A DNA stretch of 64,000 nt from positions 14,372 to 78,371 of the forward strand of contig CAVPTW010000009.1 in the NCBI GenBank assembly GCA_963708735.1. Reading direction: 5' to 3'. Positions 14,682 through 23,695 of this stretch are shown piece by piece (the first letter of the stretch is position 1; each line of letters begins with the position of its first letter). The position numbers and the translations under genes are program-made. The DNA is from JAGPUQ01 sp963708735. GTDB taxonomy: Bacteria > Pseudomonadota > Gammaproteobacteria > Pseudomonadales > Porticoccaceae. The notes beneath the pieces were generated by a model. That model worked only from the letters and a program-made list of their open reading frames with translations. It ran no database searches and was not told where the DNA came from.

Positions 14682-15809
14682 ATGCTCAACAAATTCGACG
14701 ACTACCCGATCCACCAGACTGCCGAACCCCTCGCCCACCCGGCCACCAGCGACACCAATTTCTACGACCGCACCTGGTTCAACGGCTACGCCAAGGATGG
14801 CAGTTGGTATTTCGGCATCGGCATGGCGGTCTATCCTCACCTGGGCATTCTCGACTGCGCGTTCAGCGTGGTGGAAAAGGGCGGCAGACAGCATTGCTTC
14901 TTCGGTTCCTGCCGGGCGCCGCAGGAGCGAACGGAGATGCGCTGCGGGCCGTTTCGCATCGAAGTGGTGGAACCCATGCGCATCAGCCGGGTGGTGCTGG
15001 ACGACAACAAGACCGGCATCAGCTGCGATCTCACCTTTTCGACCCGCACCGCCGGCATCGAAGAGGCCCGCCAGACCATCTGGAGCGGCACCCGCCGGGT
15101 CATGGACGCCACCCGCTTCGATCAGTTCGGCGTCTGGTCCGGTGAAGTCCGCTATCCGGACGGCAGCATCCAGGTCAAACCCGAGCTGTGCCACGGCACC
15201 AAGGACCGCTCCTGGGGCGTGCGCAATTTCGGCAAATCCGGCCCGGTCGGCGCGCCGCGACCGCCAGCGTCGTTCTTTTTCATCTGGGCGCCGCTGTTCT
15301 GGGAGGATCATGTTTCCCACGCGCTGTCCTTCGAAGGCGCCAACGGCGAGGCACTGGCGCGCGAGGCGCTCACCGCGCCGCTGTACAAGACCACCGCTGA
15401 AGTTCCGGACGGCGACGACCCCGGCATCGTCCACATGGCGTCCGTCGCCCATCGACTCCGCTATGAGCCCAACACGCGGAGGATCGCCGCGGCCGAGGTC
15501 GATCTGATCGACCTGCGGGGGAACGTCCGCACCATCGCGTTCGAGCCGATCCTGCGTTTCCACATGAAGGGCCTGGGCTACTTTCACCCCACCTGGTGCC
15601 AGGGCGTATGGCAGGGCGAGCTGGAAATTGGCGGCGAAGTGTTCGATCCACTGAAACTGGATCTCGGCGAAGGCCCCAACCTGCACATGCAGCAGGTGGT
15701 TCGTGTCAGCGACGGCAAGCAAAAGGGCATGGGCGTGCTCGAGCACCTGTGCATCGGCCCCTATGCGCCCTACGGGTTCAAGGATTTCTTTTCCGGCATT
15801 TCACTGTAG
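14682..15809 (+). CDS. Conserved hypothetical protein, 375 residues
   Basis: Not assigned with confidence. The product is rich in Trp and aromatic residues, has no signal peptide or membrane helix, and reads as two beta-rich halves. One half is around residues 25-150 with WFNGYAKDGSWYFGIGMAVY, the other around 190-370 with GTKDRSWGVRNFG. This style resembles lipocalin-like AttH/CrtC-related domains (the DUF7064/7065 type), but that is only an impression. The ATG at 14682 follows a GGGGACCA stretch. It lies outside the cassette array, reads away from it and has the GC content of core genes. Confidence 0.6.
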   Translation: MLNKFDDYPIHQTAEPLAHPATSDTNFYDRTWFNGYAKDGSWYFGIGMAVYPHLGILDCAFSVVEKGGRQHCFFGSCRAPQERTEMRCGPFRIEVVEPMRISRVVLDDNKTGISCDLTFSTRTAGIEEARQTIWSGTRRVMDATRFDQFGVWSGEVRYPDGSIQVKPELCHGTKDRSWGVRNFGKSGPVGAPRPPASFFFIWAPLFWEDHVSHALSFEGANGEALAREALTAPLYKTTAEVPDGDDPGIVHMASVAHRLRYEPNTRRIAAAEVDLIDLRGNVRTIAFEPILRFHMKGLGYFHPTWCQGVWQGELEIGGEVFDPLKLDLGEGPNLHMQQVVRVSDGKQKGMGVLEHLCIGPYAPYGFKDFFSGISL

Positions 15810-16061
15810 GCCGGGCGAAACCCGTCGCCGTACGCTGACCGACCGGCCCGCCCTGGTGCGGGTCGGTTGGTCCCTTGTTCGTCGGTGTCATCACGCCACC
15901 TCTGGCGTCGAAGCAGCGCCGGTGACCGCCGAAGTTCCGCACGGTGAAGGACGATTTTGCGACGTCGTTTTTGCCGTTTTGCCGGTGCGGAAAAGCCGTT
16001 GGGCGGAAACGACTGACAGCCTGCGCTCCCGCAGCGATAATCCGCGCTCAGCGGAGCATTC

Positions 16062-17426
16062 ATGCACATTCATATTCTGGGTATCTGCGGCACCTTCATG
16101 GGCAGCCTGGCGCAACTGGCGGCGGCTTCCGGGCATCGGGTGACCGGCAGCGACGCCGATGTCTATCCGCCCATGAGCGATCAGCTGGAGGCGGCCGGCA
16201 TAGCGCTGATCGAGGGTTACGACCCCGCGCAGTTACAGCCCGCTCCCGATCTGGTGGTGATCGGCAACGCGCTGTCGCGGGGCAACGCCTGCGTCGAAGC
16301 CGTGCTCGAACGCGGGCTCAGTTACACCTCGGGTCCGCAGTGGCTGGGCGATCACCTGTTGCCGGGGCGCTGGGTGCTGGCGGTGGCGGGCACCCACGGC
16401 AAGACCACCACGGCGAGCATGCTGGCCTGGATTCTGGAAGATGCCGGCCTCGCGCCCGGCTTTCTGATCGGCGGGGTACCCGGCAATTTCGGAGTTTCGG
16501 CGCGGCTCGGCACCGGCCCGTTTTTCGTCGTCGAGGCCGACGAGTACGACACCGCCTTCTTCGACAAGCGTTCCAAGTTCGTTCACTACCGGCCGCGCAC
16601 CCTGGTGCTCAACAATCTGGAATACGACCACGCCGACATCTTTCCCGATCTCGCCGCCATCCAGACCCAGTTTCATCACCTGATCCGCACCGTTCCCGCG
16701 AGCGGCCGCATCCTGCTGCCGGCCGCCGATACCGCGCTGGCGCAGGTGCTGAAACGCGGCTGCTGGAGCGAGACCGAAACCACCGGGGCGGGCGGCCGCT
16801 GGCAGGCGCAACCGCACGCCGGGGCCGGCACCGATTTCGCAGTGACGCTCGATGGCGTGCCCATGGGCAACGTGAAGTGGACGCTCACTGGCGCCCATAA
16901 TGTCGCCAATGCGCTCGCCGCCATCGCGGCGGCGCGCCATGCCGGGGTGACGCCCGCCGTGGCCTGCGCGGCCCTCGGCAGGTTTCGCGGGGTGAAACGG
17001 CGCCTCGAATGTCTGTTCGACGAGGGCGGCATCCGGGTCTACGACGATTTCGCCCACCATCCGACCGCCATCGCCACCACCCTCGAAGGGCTGCGCCGCC
17101 AGGTCGGGGACGAGACCATCGTCGCCATCCTCGAACCGCGCTCCAACACCATGAAGCTCGGCGTGCATCGCGATCAGCTGGGGGCCGCCGTCGCCTGCGC
17201 CGACCGCGCCCTCTGGTACCGCCCGGCGGGGTTCGACTGGTCCCTGGACGAGGCGCTTGCGAGCGCGGCGAATTCCCGCGTGGTGGATGACATCGAGGCC
17301 CTGCTCGACCAAGTCGCGCAGGTGGCGGCGCCGGCCCATCTGGTGATCATGAGCAACGGCGGCTTCCAGGGTTTCCAGCGCCGCCTGGTGGCGCGGCTCG
17401 CCGCACGCGGGCGCACCGCATCATGA
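16062..17426 (+). CDS. mpl: UDP-N-acetylmuramate:tripeptide ligase
   Basis: Murein-recycling ligase that joins recovered L-Ala-gamma-D-Glu-meso-DAP to UDP-MurNAc. The 454-residue Mur ligase has an N-terminal Rossmann-like domain (HILGICGTFMGSLAQLA) and the ATP loop GTHGKTTTASML near residue 110. A central EADEYDTAFFDKRSKF block, the DDFAHHPTAI motif and the EPRSNTMK C-terminal signature distinguish Mpl from MurC. It heads a tightly packed + strand group: the next gene overlaps its stop by four bases. Confidence 0.95.
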   Translation: MHIHILGICGTFMGSLAQLAAASGHRVTGSDADVYPPMSDQLEAAGIALIEGYDPAQLQPAPDLVVIGNALSRGNACVEAVLERGLSYTSGPQWLGDHLLPGRWVLAVAGTHGKTTTASMLAWILEDAGLAPGFLIGGVPGNFGVSARLGTGPFFVVEADEYDTAFFDKRSKFVHYRPRTLVLNNLEYDHADIFPDLAAIQTQFHHLIRTVPASGRILLPAADTALAQVLKRGCWSETETTGAGGRWQAQPHAGAGTDFAVTLDGVPMGNVKWTLTGAHNVANALAAIAAARHAGVTPAVACAALGRFRGVKRRLECLFDEGGIRVYDDFAHHPTAIATTLEGLRRQVGDETIVAILEPRSNTMKLGVHRDQLGAAVACADRALWYRPAGFDWSLDEALASAANSRVVDDIEALLDQVAQVAAPAHLVIMSNGGFQGFQRRLVARLAARGRTAS

Positions 17427-18043
17427 TCCGCCGAGGCGAACTCGCGGCACTCGCCGCACTGCTCGCGGCCGTGACGGTCTGGTCCTGGCACCAGCCCGCG
17501 GATCGCCTCACCTGGTGGCTCGAAGCATTGCCCGTGGTGGTGGCGGTGCCGCTGCTGATCGCCACCCGCGGCAGTTTTCCGCTGACCCGGCTGCTGTACT
17601 GGCTGATTGCGCTGCACGCCACGATTCTGCTGGTGGGCGCTCACTACACCTACGCGCAAGTGCCTCTGGGGTTCTGGCTGGAGGAGACCCTGGGTTTTGC
17701 GCGCAATCATTACGACCGCATCGGTCACCTCGCCCAGGGCTTCATCCCGGCCATGGTGGCGCGGGAGATCCTGTTGCGTAAGCGCGTGCTGGTCCCGGGC
17801 GGCTGGCTGTTTTTCCTGATTTGCTGTTTTGTGCTGGCACTCGCGGCTACCTACGAACTGCTCGAATGGTGGACTGCGGTGATCGCCGAGGAAGGCGCGA
17901 TCGCTTTTCTCGGCACCCAGGGCGATGTCTGGGACACCCAGTGGGACATGCTGCTCGCCCTGATCGGGGCCTTGGCCGCACTGCTCACGCTGACGCGCGT
18001 GCACGACCGGCAACTCGCGCAGATCGCGCCCGGGCTGGCCTGA
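17423..18043 (+). CDS. YjdF/DUF2238 inner-membrane protein
   Basis: A 206-residue protein with five or six membrane helices and the DUF2238 core. This includes the NHYDRIGHLAQGF segment, the E-L-L-E-W-W block (YELLEWWTAVIAEEG) and the QGDVWDTQWDM motif. The family function is unknown. It overlaps mpl by ATGA and the next gene by TGATG, so translational coupling is likely. Confidence 0.85.
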   Translation: MIRRGELAALAALLAAVTVWSWHQPADRLTWWLEALPVVVAVPLLIATRGSFPLTRLLYWLIALHATILLVGAHYTYAQVPLGFWLEETLGFARNHYDRIGHLAQGFIPAMVAREILLRKRVLVPGGWLFFLICCFVLALAATYELLEWWTAVIAEEGAIAFLGTQGDVWDTQWDMLLALIGALAALLTLTRVHDRQLAQIAPGLA

Positions 18044-18906
18044 TGGCGGACCTGCTGCTGGTGGGCTGCGGCGATCTGGGTGCCGGGCTCGCCGCCCGGC
18101 TGGTCGCGTCCGGTCACCGCGTCACCGCGCTCAAGCGCACGCCGCCGGACTCGCCCCTGGCCGGCGTGACCTATCGACGCGCGGATCTCACCCAGGCGCA
18201 CACGCTCAGCGACCTCGGCGGCCCCTTCGCGCAGGTGTTCGTCATCCTGGCGCCCGGCGCGCGGGACGCCGCTGCCTATCAGGCGCTCTACGGCGCGGGC
18301 ATCGAGCATCTACGCGCCCGGCTGGCGGGCCGCGTCGAGCACTGGTTTTTTGTCTCCTCCACCAGCGTCTACGGACAGGACGCCGGTGAATGGGTGGACG
18401 AAGACACGATCGCCGCGCCGAGCACCGCCACCGCGAAGTGGCTGCTCACTGCCGAACGGTGCCTGGCGGATGCGGGCGCACCGGCGACCACAGTGCGTTT
18501 TTCGGGCATCTACGGTCCCGGCCGGGAGCGGCTGTTGCGGCAGGTGCTGGCGGGCGTGCCGGTGCAATACGACCCGCCGAGCTACACCAACCGCATCCAC
18601 CGCGACGATTGTCTCGGCGTATTGGAATGGCTCCATCGCCGTCAACTTGCGGGGACCGGGCTAGCGCCGGTGTATCTCGCCAGCGACGACGAGCCGGCGC
18701 CTGCCGGGGACGTGGCGCGCTGGCTGGCAGCGGAGCTCGGTGTGCCGGCGCCACCCGCGGCGCCCGCCGGCGGCGGGCAGAACAAACGCTGCCGCAACGA
18801 TCGGATCAAGCAGACGGGCTACCGCTTTGCCTACCCGAACTGGCGCACCGGTTATCGCGGCGTGATCGAACAGTGGCGCGCGGGGCGTGAAGGACCAGCG
18901 CGATGA
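18043..18906 (+). CDS. NAD-dependent epimerase/dehydratase, YeeZ-like
   Basis: A 287-residue Rossmann protein of the extended SDR type. The nucleotide loop GCGDLGAGLAARL is at residues 7-19. SSTSVYG carries the active-site Tyr region, and RFSGIYGPGRERLL and a C-terminal FAYPNWRTGY stretch are typical of YeeZ/YbjT-like epimerases. The substrate is unknown. It overlaps both neighbours by four or five bases. Confidence 0.82.
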   Translation: MADLLLVGCGDLGAGLAARLVASGHRVTALKRTPPDSPLAGVTYRRADLTQAHTLSDLGGPFAQVFVILAPGARDAAAYQALYGAGIEHLRARLAGRVEHWFFVSSTSVYGQDAGEWVDEDTIAAPSTATAKWLLTAERCLADAGAPATTVRFSGIYGPGRERLLRQVLAGVPVQYDPPSYTNRIHRDDCLGVLEWLHRRQLAGTGLAPVYLASDDEPAPAGDVARWLAAELGVPAPPAAPAGGGQNKRCRNDRIKQTGYRFAYPNWRTGYRGVIEQWRAGREGPAR

Positions 18907-19856
18907 CGGAGCAGCATCCGGAAAAGATCCCGGTTGGCATCAGCAGTTGTCTGGTGGGCGAGGCGGTGCGCCATGACGGCGGCCACAAGCGCAACGATGA
19001 CATTCTGGAGACCCTGGGACGCTACTTCGACCTCCAGCCCTGTTGCCCGGAAGTCGCCATCGGCATGGGCGTCCCGCGTCCGCCGGTGCGTCTGGTACGA
19101 ACTGCGGAGGGCGTGCGTGCGCGGGGCGTGCGGGATCCGACGCTGGATGTCACGGAAGCGCTGGAGGCCTGTGCCCGGGACCGGCGCGACTGGCACGCCG
19201 GACTCTGCGGCTACATTTTCAAGAAAGACTCACCCAGTTGCGGTGTGACGGGGGTGCGGATCTATCCCGAGGGCAGCGAGGTGCCGGAGCACGACGGCAC
19301 CGGCCTCTATGCGGCGCGGCTCATGGCCAGCTTCCCGCTGCTTCCTGTCGAAGACGAGGGCCGCCTGGCCGATCCTGCATTGCGCGAGAATTTCGTGCGC
19401 CGGGTCCATGTGCTGTGGCGCTGGCAGCAGATGGTGGCGGCAGGGGTCAGCGCGCGCACGCTGACCGATTTCCACGCCCGTCACAAGCTGATCCTGATGA
19501 GCCACGACCAGAATGCCTACCGCGCCCTGGGACGGCTCGCCGCCGGCACCCATGACCTGGAGTCTCGCGCCGCAGCCTACATCGAGGGCGCGATGGCCAC
19601 CCTGAAGAAGCTCGCGACCCGCGGCAACCACGTCAATGTACTGCAACACATCCAGGGCTATCTGAAGCGGGAACTCGACCGCGACGCCAAGGCCGAGCTG
19701 GGCGAGGCGATCGCGCGTTACGGTGACGGAGAAGTCCCGCTGAGCGTGCCCATCGGATTGCTCAGGCACCACTTCCGTAACGCACCGGACCCCTTTATCG
19801 CGCGCTCCTGGTACCTCGATCCCTATCCGGACGCGCTGGCGCTGATGAACTTCTGA
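18903..19856 (+). CDS. DUF523 and DUF1722 domain protein (YbgA-like)
   Basis: A 317-residue two-domain protein. Residues 1-160 are DUF523 with conserved cysteine motifs (GISSCLVGEAVRHDGGHK, CCPEVAIGMGVPR, KKDSPSCG). Residues 190-310 are DUF1722/YbgA, an all-helical domain with HKLILMSHDQNAYR. The full-length fusion is common in gammaproteobacteria, sometimes near photolyase genes, though none is here. Biochemical function is unknown. It ends the four-gene group that starts with mpl. Confidence 0.88.
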   Translation: MTEQHPEKIPVGISSCLVGEAVRHDGGHKRNDDILETLGRYFDLQPCCPEVAIGMGVPRPPVRLVRTAEGVRARGVRDPTLDVTEALEACARDRRDWHAGLCGYIFKKDSPSCGVTGVRIYPEGSEVPEHDGTGLYAARLMASFPLLPVEDEGRLADPALRENFVRRVHVLWRWQQMVAAGVSARTLTDFHARHKLILMSHDQNAYRALGRLAAGTHDLESRAAAYIEGAMATLKKLATRGNHVNVLQHIQGYLKRELDRDAKAELGEAIARYGDGEVPLSVPIGLLRHHFRNAPDPFIARSWYLDPYPDALALMNF

Positions 19857-20429
19857 TCAGCCGCGCCCCATCGTGTAGAACTCATCGTTCGGACGCATGC
19901 CGATCAGATTCGCGAGCCGGTTGGACAGGCAGAAAAAGGCGCTGATGGCGCCGATGTCCCAGATATCCTCATCCGCAAAGCCGTGTTCCCGCAGGCGGGC
20001 GTAATCGCCCTCGTCCACGGCCGCCGACTGCTCACTCACCTTGACCGCGAAATCCAGCATGGCGCGCTGCCGCGCCGTGATGTCGGCCTTGCGGTAATTG
20101 ATCGCGAGCTGATCCGCCAACAGCGGATGCTTCGCGACGATACGCAGAATCGCGCCGTGGGCGATCACGCAGTAATGGCATTCGTTGCCGCTGCTCACCG
20201 TCACCACGATCATTTCCTTCTCGGCCTTGGTGAGGCTGCTTGCGTGGGTCATCACGGCATCGTGGAGGGCGAAAAACCCGCGCCATTCCGCCGGCCGGTG
20301 CGCCAGCGCCAGAAACACATTGGGAATGAAGCCGGTTTTTTCCTGAATCGCGAAGATCTGGGCGCGGATGTCTTCCGGCAGCCCCGCAATATCGGGGATG
20401 GGGAAGCGGCTGATCGGTGGCTTGGGCAT
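19857..20429 (-). CDS. AhpD-like peroxidase-related protein
   Basis: A 190-residue carboxymuconolactone-decarboxylase/AhpD-fold protein. The redox motif is ECHYC followed by an active His (CHYCVIAHGAILR), as in alkylhydroperoxidase D-like enzymes. The N-terminal block PNVFLALAHRPAEWRGFF marks the peroxidase-related subfamily. The start at 20429 fits the family, but an ATG at 20459 has a better ribosome-binding site (CGGAG) and would add ten residues. It is convergent with the DUF523 gene, whose stop it abuts. Confidence 0.85.
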   Translation of the reverse strand: MPKPPISRFPIPDIAGLPEDIRAQIFAIQEKTGFIPNVFLALAHRPAEWRGFFALHDAVMTHASSLTKAEKEMIVVTVSSGNECHYCVIAHGAILRIVAKHPLLADQLAINYRKADITARQRAMLDFAVKVSEQSAAVDEGDYARLREHGFADEDIWDIGAISAFFCLSNRLANLIGMRPNDEFYTMGRG

Positions 20430-20494
20430 AGGGAGGTCTCGATAACTTGTGATCTGCATCATGCTCCGTTCTGCGTCAACGCTACCATATTGGC

Positions 20495-20523
20495 TACACA
20501 AGACCGGTAAAAAATATTACAAT
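20495..20523 (+). promoter_or_regulatory. Candidate promoter of the outer-membrane protein gene
   Basis: TACACA, a 17-base spacer and TACAAT (five of six at -10) lie 35 bases before the ATG of the barrel protein, followed by a GGAGGAG ribosome-binding site at about 20543. Confidence 0.4.
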
Positions 20524-20557
20524 TTGGTGACCAGCAATGAGTTGGAGGAGTAATGCA

Positions 20558-21244
20558 ATGAAAAACATTAGAAAATCTTTGGGTTCGGTGGTTGGCGCGG
20601 CGTTGGTTCCGATGGCGTTGTGCAGCGGCGCTGCCCATGCGGCCGAAAAAATCGGCTACAGCTATCTTGAAGCCGAATATGTATTTGGCGACGAGATGGA
20701 TGCGGATGTTCCGGGCGCCAAGAACCTGGATATCGACGGCGTACGTTTCAAAGGCTCGGTGGCACTGACCGACTATCTGTTCGCCTGGGGCTCGAATGCT
20801 TCGCTCAACATGGATCTGCCCGGAAGCGGCAATTCCAGCCTCAATACCCAGTCCATCGGCGTCGGGGGAAACTACACGCTGTTGCCGGGCGCCAATCAAC
20901 TGGATGCCTGGGGTGGAATTTCCTACGAGCGCCTGGATCCTGCCGGCAGTCCTGCCGACGGATACGGTCTGTCCGCAGGCCTGCGCTGGAACGCCCTTAA
21001 CGCCCTCGAAATCAACGGCTTCGGCAGCTACCGCAATTATGGCAACTTCGACGGATTCGTGAAGGCAGCGGCTTCGCCTGGGACTGTCAATGTGGACGGC
21101 TGGGTGTACGGTATCGGCGCGGTTTACAAAGTCACCCCCCAGATCGGCCTGCTGGCCAACTGGGAACGCTGGGAGCTCAGCGCCGACTCCAACGTGGATC
21201 CTCAGGCAGACATCTACAGCGTGGGCGCCCGCTGGAGTTTCTGA
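20558..21244 (+). CDS. Outer-membrane beta-barrel protein
   Basis: A 228-residue protein with a signal peptide (MKNIRKSLGSVVGAAL to AHAA, cleavage near residue 29). Alternating amphipathic strands follow and the C-terminal residue is Phe (WSF), the usual barrel end. About eight strands are expected, in the manner of small OmpA/OmpX-like or YfaZ-like porin-fold proteins. No specific function is visible. It is a single-gene unit with its own promoter and a strong terminator. Confidence 0.8.
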   Translation: MKNIRKSLGSVVGAALVPMALCSGAAHAAEKIGYSYLEAEYVFGDEMDADVPGAKNLDIDGVRFKGSVALTDYLFAWGSNASLNMDLPGSGNSSLNTQSIGVGGNYTLLPGANQLDAWGGISYERLDPAGSPADGYGLSAGLRWNALNALEINGFGSYRNYGNFDGFVKAAASPGTVNVDGWVYGIGAVYKVTPQIGLLANWERWELSADSNVDPQADIYSVGARWSF

Positions 21245-21310
21245 GGTGAGCCTGCTCCGGTTCACACCGGGCTGAAGTAAGCCCCCCTTTGGAGGGTTGT
21301 GATCGATACA

Positions 21311-21340
21311 AGCCCGCGGCGCAAGCTGCGGGCTTTTTTT
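21311..21340 (+). terminator. Rho-independent terminator after the barrel gene
   Basis: AGCCCGCGGC and GCTGCGGGCT form a 10-pair stem (one G-U) closed by a GCAA tetraloop and followed by seven T. It serves the + strand barrel gene. Confidence 0.92.
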
Positions 21341-21379
21341 GTTCTGGGCTATTTTTGTTCTGGGCTTTTTTTGTTCTGG
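21334..21379. repeat. Three tandem copies of a T-rich 14-17-base unit
   Basis: The T-run of the terminator continues as three successive TTTTTGTTCTGG units with slightly different spacing. The repeats look like slippage or duplication of the terminator tail and encode nothing. Confidence 0.7.
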
Positions 21380-21417
21380 ACTACCGCTCGCCCCCAAGCG
21401 CCACTCCCGGCGCGACG

Positions 21418-22203
21418 CTAAAACAATCGCCCGCGCGCCGACAGGCCGCCGTCGATGGTGATCATGGTGCCGGTGATATAGGCCGCGCGATCCGAGGCCA
21501 GAAAAGCCGTCAGGTCCGCGACTTCGCCCGGCTCGGCGGGGCGGCCGAAAGGCATCTCCGCAGTCAGTTCGCGCCAGCGTCCGGCCGGCAAGCCCCTGGC
21601 GACGGCGTTCGTCTCCATCAGCCGCACCAGGCGGTCGGTGGCGGTCAGCCCCGGATTGATGCCCAATACCCGCACATTGTCTTGCGGGCTGACGCTACCC
21701 AGTGCGCGAGTGAACGCGGCCAGGCTGGCATTGCCCGCGGTGCCGGCGATGTAGTTGGCTTCGGTGATTTCACCGCCGGCGATGCCGACGACATTGATGA
21801 TGACGCCGCGCCGGCGCCCTGCCATGCCGGGATACAGCGCTCGGCATAGATTGATATAGCCGAATACCTTGAGATCCCAGGCGCTGCGCCAGGCATCTTC
21901 GCTGACGTTGCCGAGTGCGCCGGCGGGAATCGCCCCGGCGTTGTTGATGAGGATGTCGACCTCGTCGCAGGCGCCGGCAAGGGTCGCCACGCTGGCGCCG
22001 TCGGCCAGGTCCAGGGCATGAACCCGAACCTGGACGGGATATCGGGCCATGAGTTCGCCGCGTGCCGTTTCGAGATCAGCCGCCGTGCGCGCCGCGAGAT
22101 GCAGATGACAGCCCTCGGCGGCGAGGCGTTCGGCAATGGCGCGACCGATGCCGCGCGAGGCGCCGGTGATCAGGGCCGTGCGGCCCCCGAGATTGAGATC
22201 CAT
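21418..22203 (-). CDS. SDR-family protein with altered catalytic motif
   Basis: A 261-residue short-chain dehydrogenase fold: TGASRGIGR cofactor loop, INNAG motif and a C-terminal ITGTMITIDGGLSARG. The usual Ser-Tyr-Lys centre is not in place. Where YSASKAAL is expected, the sequence reads NYIAGTAGNASLAAF, so the Lys position aligns with Asn, and the Ser position reads NVVG. It may use a shifted Tyr151 or bind without redox chemistry. It is separated from ppnP by 74 bases on the same strand. Confidence 0.85.
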   Translation of the reverse strand: MDLNLGGRTALITGASRGIGRAIAERLAAEGCHLHLAARTAADLETARGELMARYPVQVRVHALDLADGASVATLAGACDEVDILINNAGAIPAGALGNVSEDAWRSAWDLKVFGYINLCRALYPGMAGRRRGVIINVVGIAGGEITEANYIAGTAGNASLAAFTRALGSVSPQDNVRVLGINPGLTATDRLVRLMETNAVARGLPAGRWRELTAEMPFGRPAEPGEVADLTAFLASDRAAYITGTMITIDGGLSARGRLF

Positions 22204-22277
22204 GAGTGTTCACCTCCGCGCCCGATTGTCGGCGTGCGCCAGGGTGATGGCAATGGCGGGTGCGGCGTGACGCTCGG

Positions 22278-22559
22278 TCAGCTGTAGGTGCAGAAATAAG
22301 CGGTCGCCGCCGCCACCTTGACCTTGAAGGTCTGTTGTGCCGCCACCTCGAACACCTCGCCGGTATTGTAGGTGTGCCATTCATCGCTGCCGGGCAGCTG
22401 AATGCGCATGGCGCCACTGATGATGGTCATGGTCTCGTGCTGGCTGGTGCTGAAGTCGTAATCGCCGGCTTCCATCACGCCCACCGTCGCCGGCAGCGCC
22501 CGCGTCTGAAACCCGATCGATTTGACCTTGCCGGCGAAGTATTCGTTGACCTGTAACAT
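22278..22559 (-). CDS. ppnP: Pyrimidine/purine nucleoside phosphorylase
   Basis: A 93-residue single-domain cupin of the PpnP (formerly DUF1255/YaiE) family, which splits many nucleosides to base and ribose 1-phosphate. MLQVNEYFAGKVKSIGF, HETMTIISGAM and GEVFEVAAQQTFKVKV match the family over the whole length. A single-gene unit is likely. Confidence 0.93.
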   Translation of the reverse strand: MLQVNEYFAGKVKSIGFQTRALPATVGVMEAGDYDFSTSQHETMTIISGAMRIQLPGSDEWHTYNTGEVFEVAAQQTFKVKVAAATAYFCTYS

Positions 22560-22618
22560 GAACCGCTCCTGTGTTGATTACTGCGTCCGGTTCGCCCTGT
22601 AGCATGTTTCTTTAAAAC

Positions 22619-23101
22619 TCAGTGCTGATGTCCGCCGTCACCGTGAACATGGCCGTGGGCGAGTTCTTCGGCGGTTGCATCCCGTACCTGGAGCACTTCG
22701 ATATCGAATACCAGACCCTTGCCGGCGAGCGGGTGGTTCAGGTCGACATCGACATTGAATTTACCCACCTTGACGAGAACAGCACGACGCATGCCACCCT
22801 CGCCACGGATTCCCACCACCATGCCCGGCGTCAGCTTGCCGGGCGCGCTCAGTTGCTTGATGGGGACCCGCCTGATGGATCCTTCGCGGCGCGGCCCATA
22901 GGCCTGGTCCGGAGTGAGGGTAACCCTGAAGCTGTCGCCCGCGACCCGGCCCGCCAGCGCCGACTCCAGCGCCGGCAGCAGATTGCGGTGACCGTGCAAA
23001 TAGGCCTGACCCGGGCCCTTGCGGCTGGTCTCGACCTGGACACCACTGTCGTCGCTCAGGGTGTAGTGAAAGATAACCGCCTTGTTGTGCTCGATCTGCA
23101 T
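22619..23101 (-). CDS. slyD: FKBP-type peptidyl-prolyl isomerase SlyD
   Basis: A 160-residue isomerase and metallochaperone. An FKBP domain is split by the IF chaperone insert (about residues 70-125; the FKBP core shows GPGQAYLHGHRNLLPALE and TPDQAYGPR). The tail is His-rich (HGHVHGDGGHQH) and should bind nickel, though it is shorter than in E. coli. The role is folding and possibly hydrogenase nickel delivery; no hydrogenase gene is in the window. Confidence 0.93.
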   Translation of the reverse strand: MQIEHNKAVIFHYTLSDDSGVQVETSRKGPGQAYLHGHRNLLPALESALAGRVAGDSFRVTLTPDQAYGPRREGSIRRVPIKQLSAPGKLTPGMVVGIRGEGGMRRAVLVKVGKFNVDVDLNHPLAGKGLVFDIEVLQVRDATAEELAHGHVHGDGGHQH

Positions 23102-23256
23102 GCTGACTACGCCATGGCGCCCGGATGGCCGGCACCGGACCGGGCGCGCATTTTAGTACAGGTGCAAGTATCGGAGAAATGACCTTTCCGTGCATGGCAA
23201 CACGACTCTCGACCTCCGGGTCCCGGTGACGGCCGACGCCGCTCCGGCGTCACCGG

Positions 23257-23694
23257 CTAGACCTCCAGCAGCAACGTCACCGGACCATCGTTGACGAGTT
23301 CGACCTGCATGTCGGCGCCGAACACACCACAGGCGACCGGCGCGTGGCGCGCCCGCGCCCGTGCGATGAAATGATCGTAGAGCCGCTCGGCCTGCTCCGG
23401 CGGGGCGGCGGGCGTGAAGCTCGGCCGCAGGCCCTTGCGGGTGTCGGCCATCAGGGTGAACTGGGAGACGATCAGCAGACCGCCGCCGATATCGGCAAGG
23501 CTGAGGTTCATGCGCTCCTGGGCATCGGGAAACAGCCGGTAGCGCAGTACCCGGTCCAGCAGAGTATCGGCGCTGGCGGCGGTATCCGCATGGGCAATGC
23601 CGAGCAATAACAGCACTCCCTGCTGGATGGCGCCCACTTCGGCGCCGTCGACGGCAACGGCGGCGCGACGCACCCGCTGCAGCAGACCGCGCAC
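23257..23694 (-). CDS. dtd: D-aminoacyl-tRNA deacylase
   Basis: A 145-residue Dtd that hydrolyses D-amino acids from mischarged tRNA. Both signature motifs of the active site are present: SQFTL near residue 78 and the C-terminal GPVT. The start is GTG at 23694, one base after the pip stop, so it is translated from the pip message. Confidence 0.95.
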   Translation of the reverse strand: MRGLLQRVRRAAVAVDGAEVGAIQQGVLLLLGIAHADTAASADTLLDRVLRYRLFPDAQERMNLSLADIGGGLLIVSQFTLMADTRKGLRPSFTPAAPPEQAERLYDHFIARARARHAPVACGVFGADMQVELVNDGPVTLLLEV

Positions 23695-23695
23695 G

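Noticed and set aside
15837..15872. Imperfect hairpin after the 375-residue gene.
   Set aside because: The stem is long but has G-T pairs and is followed by CCCTT rather than a T-run; not enough for a terminator call.
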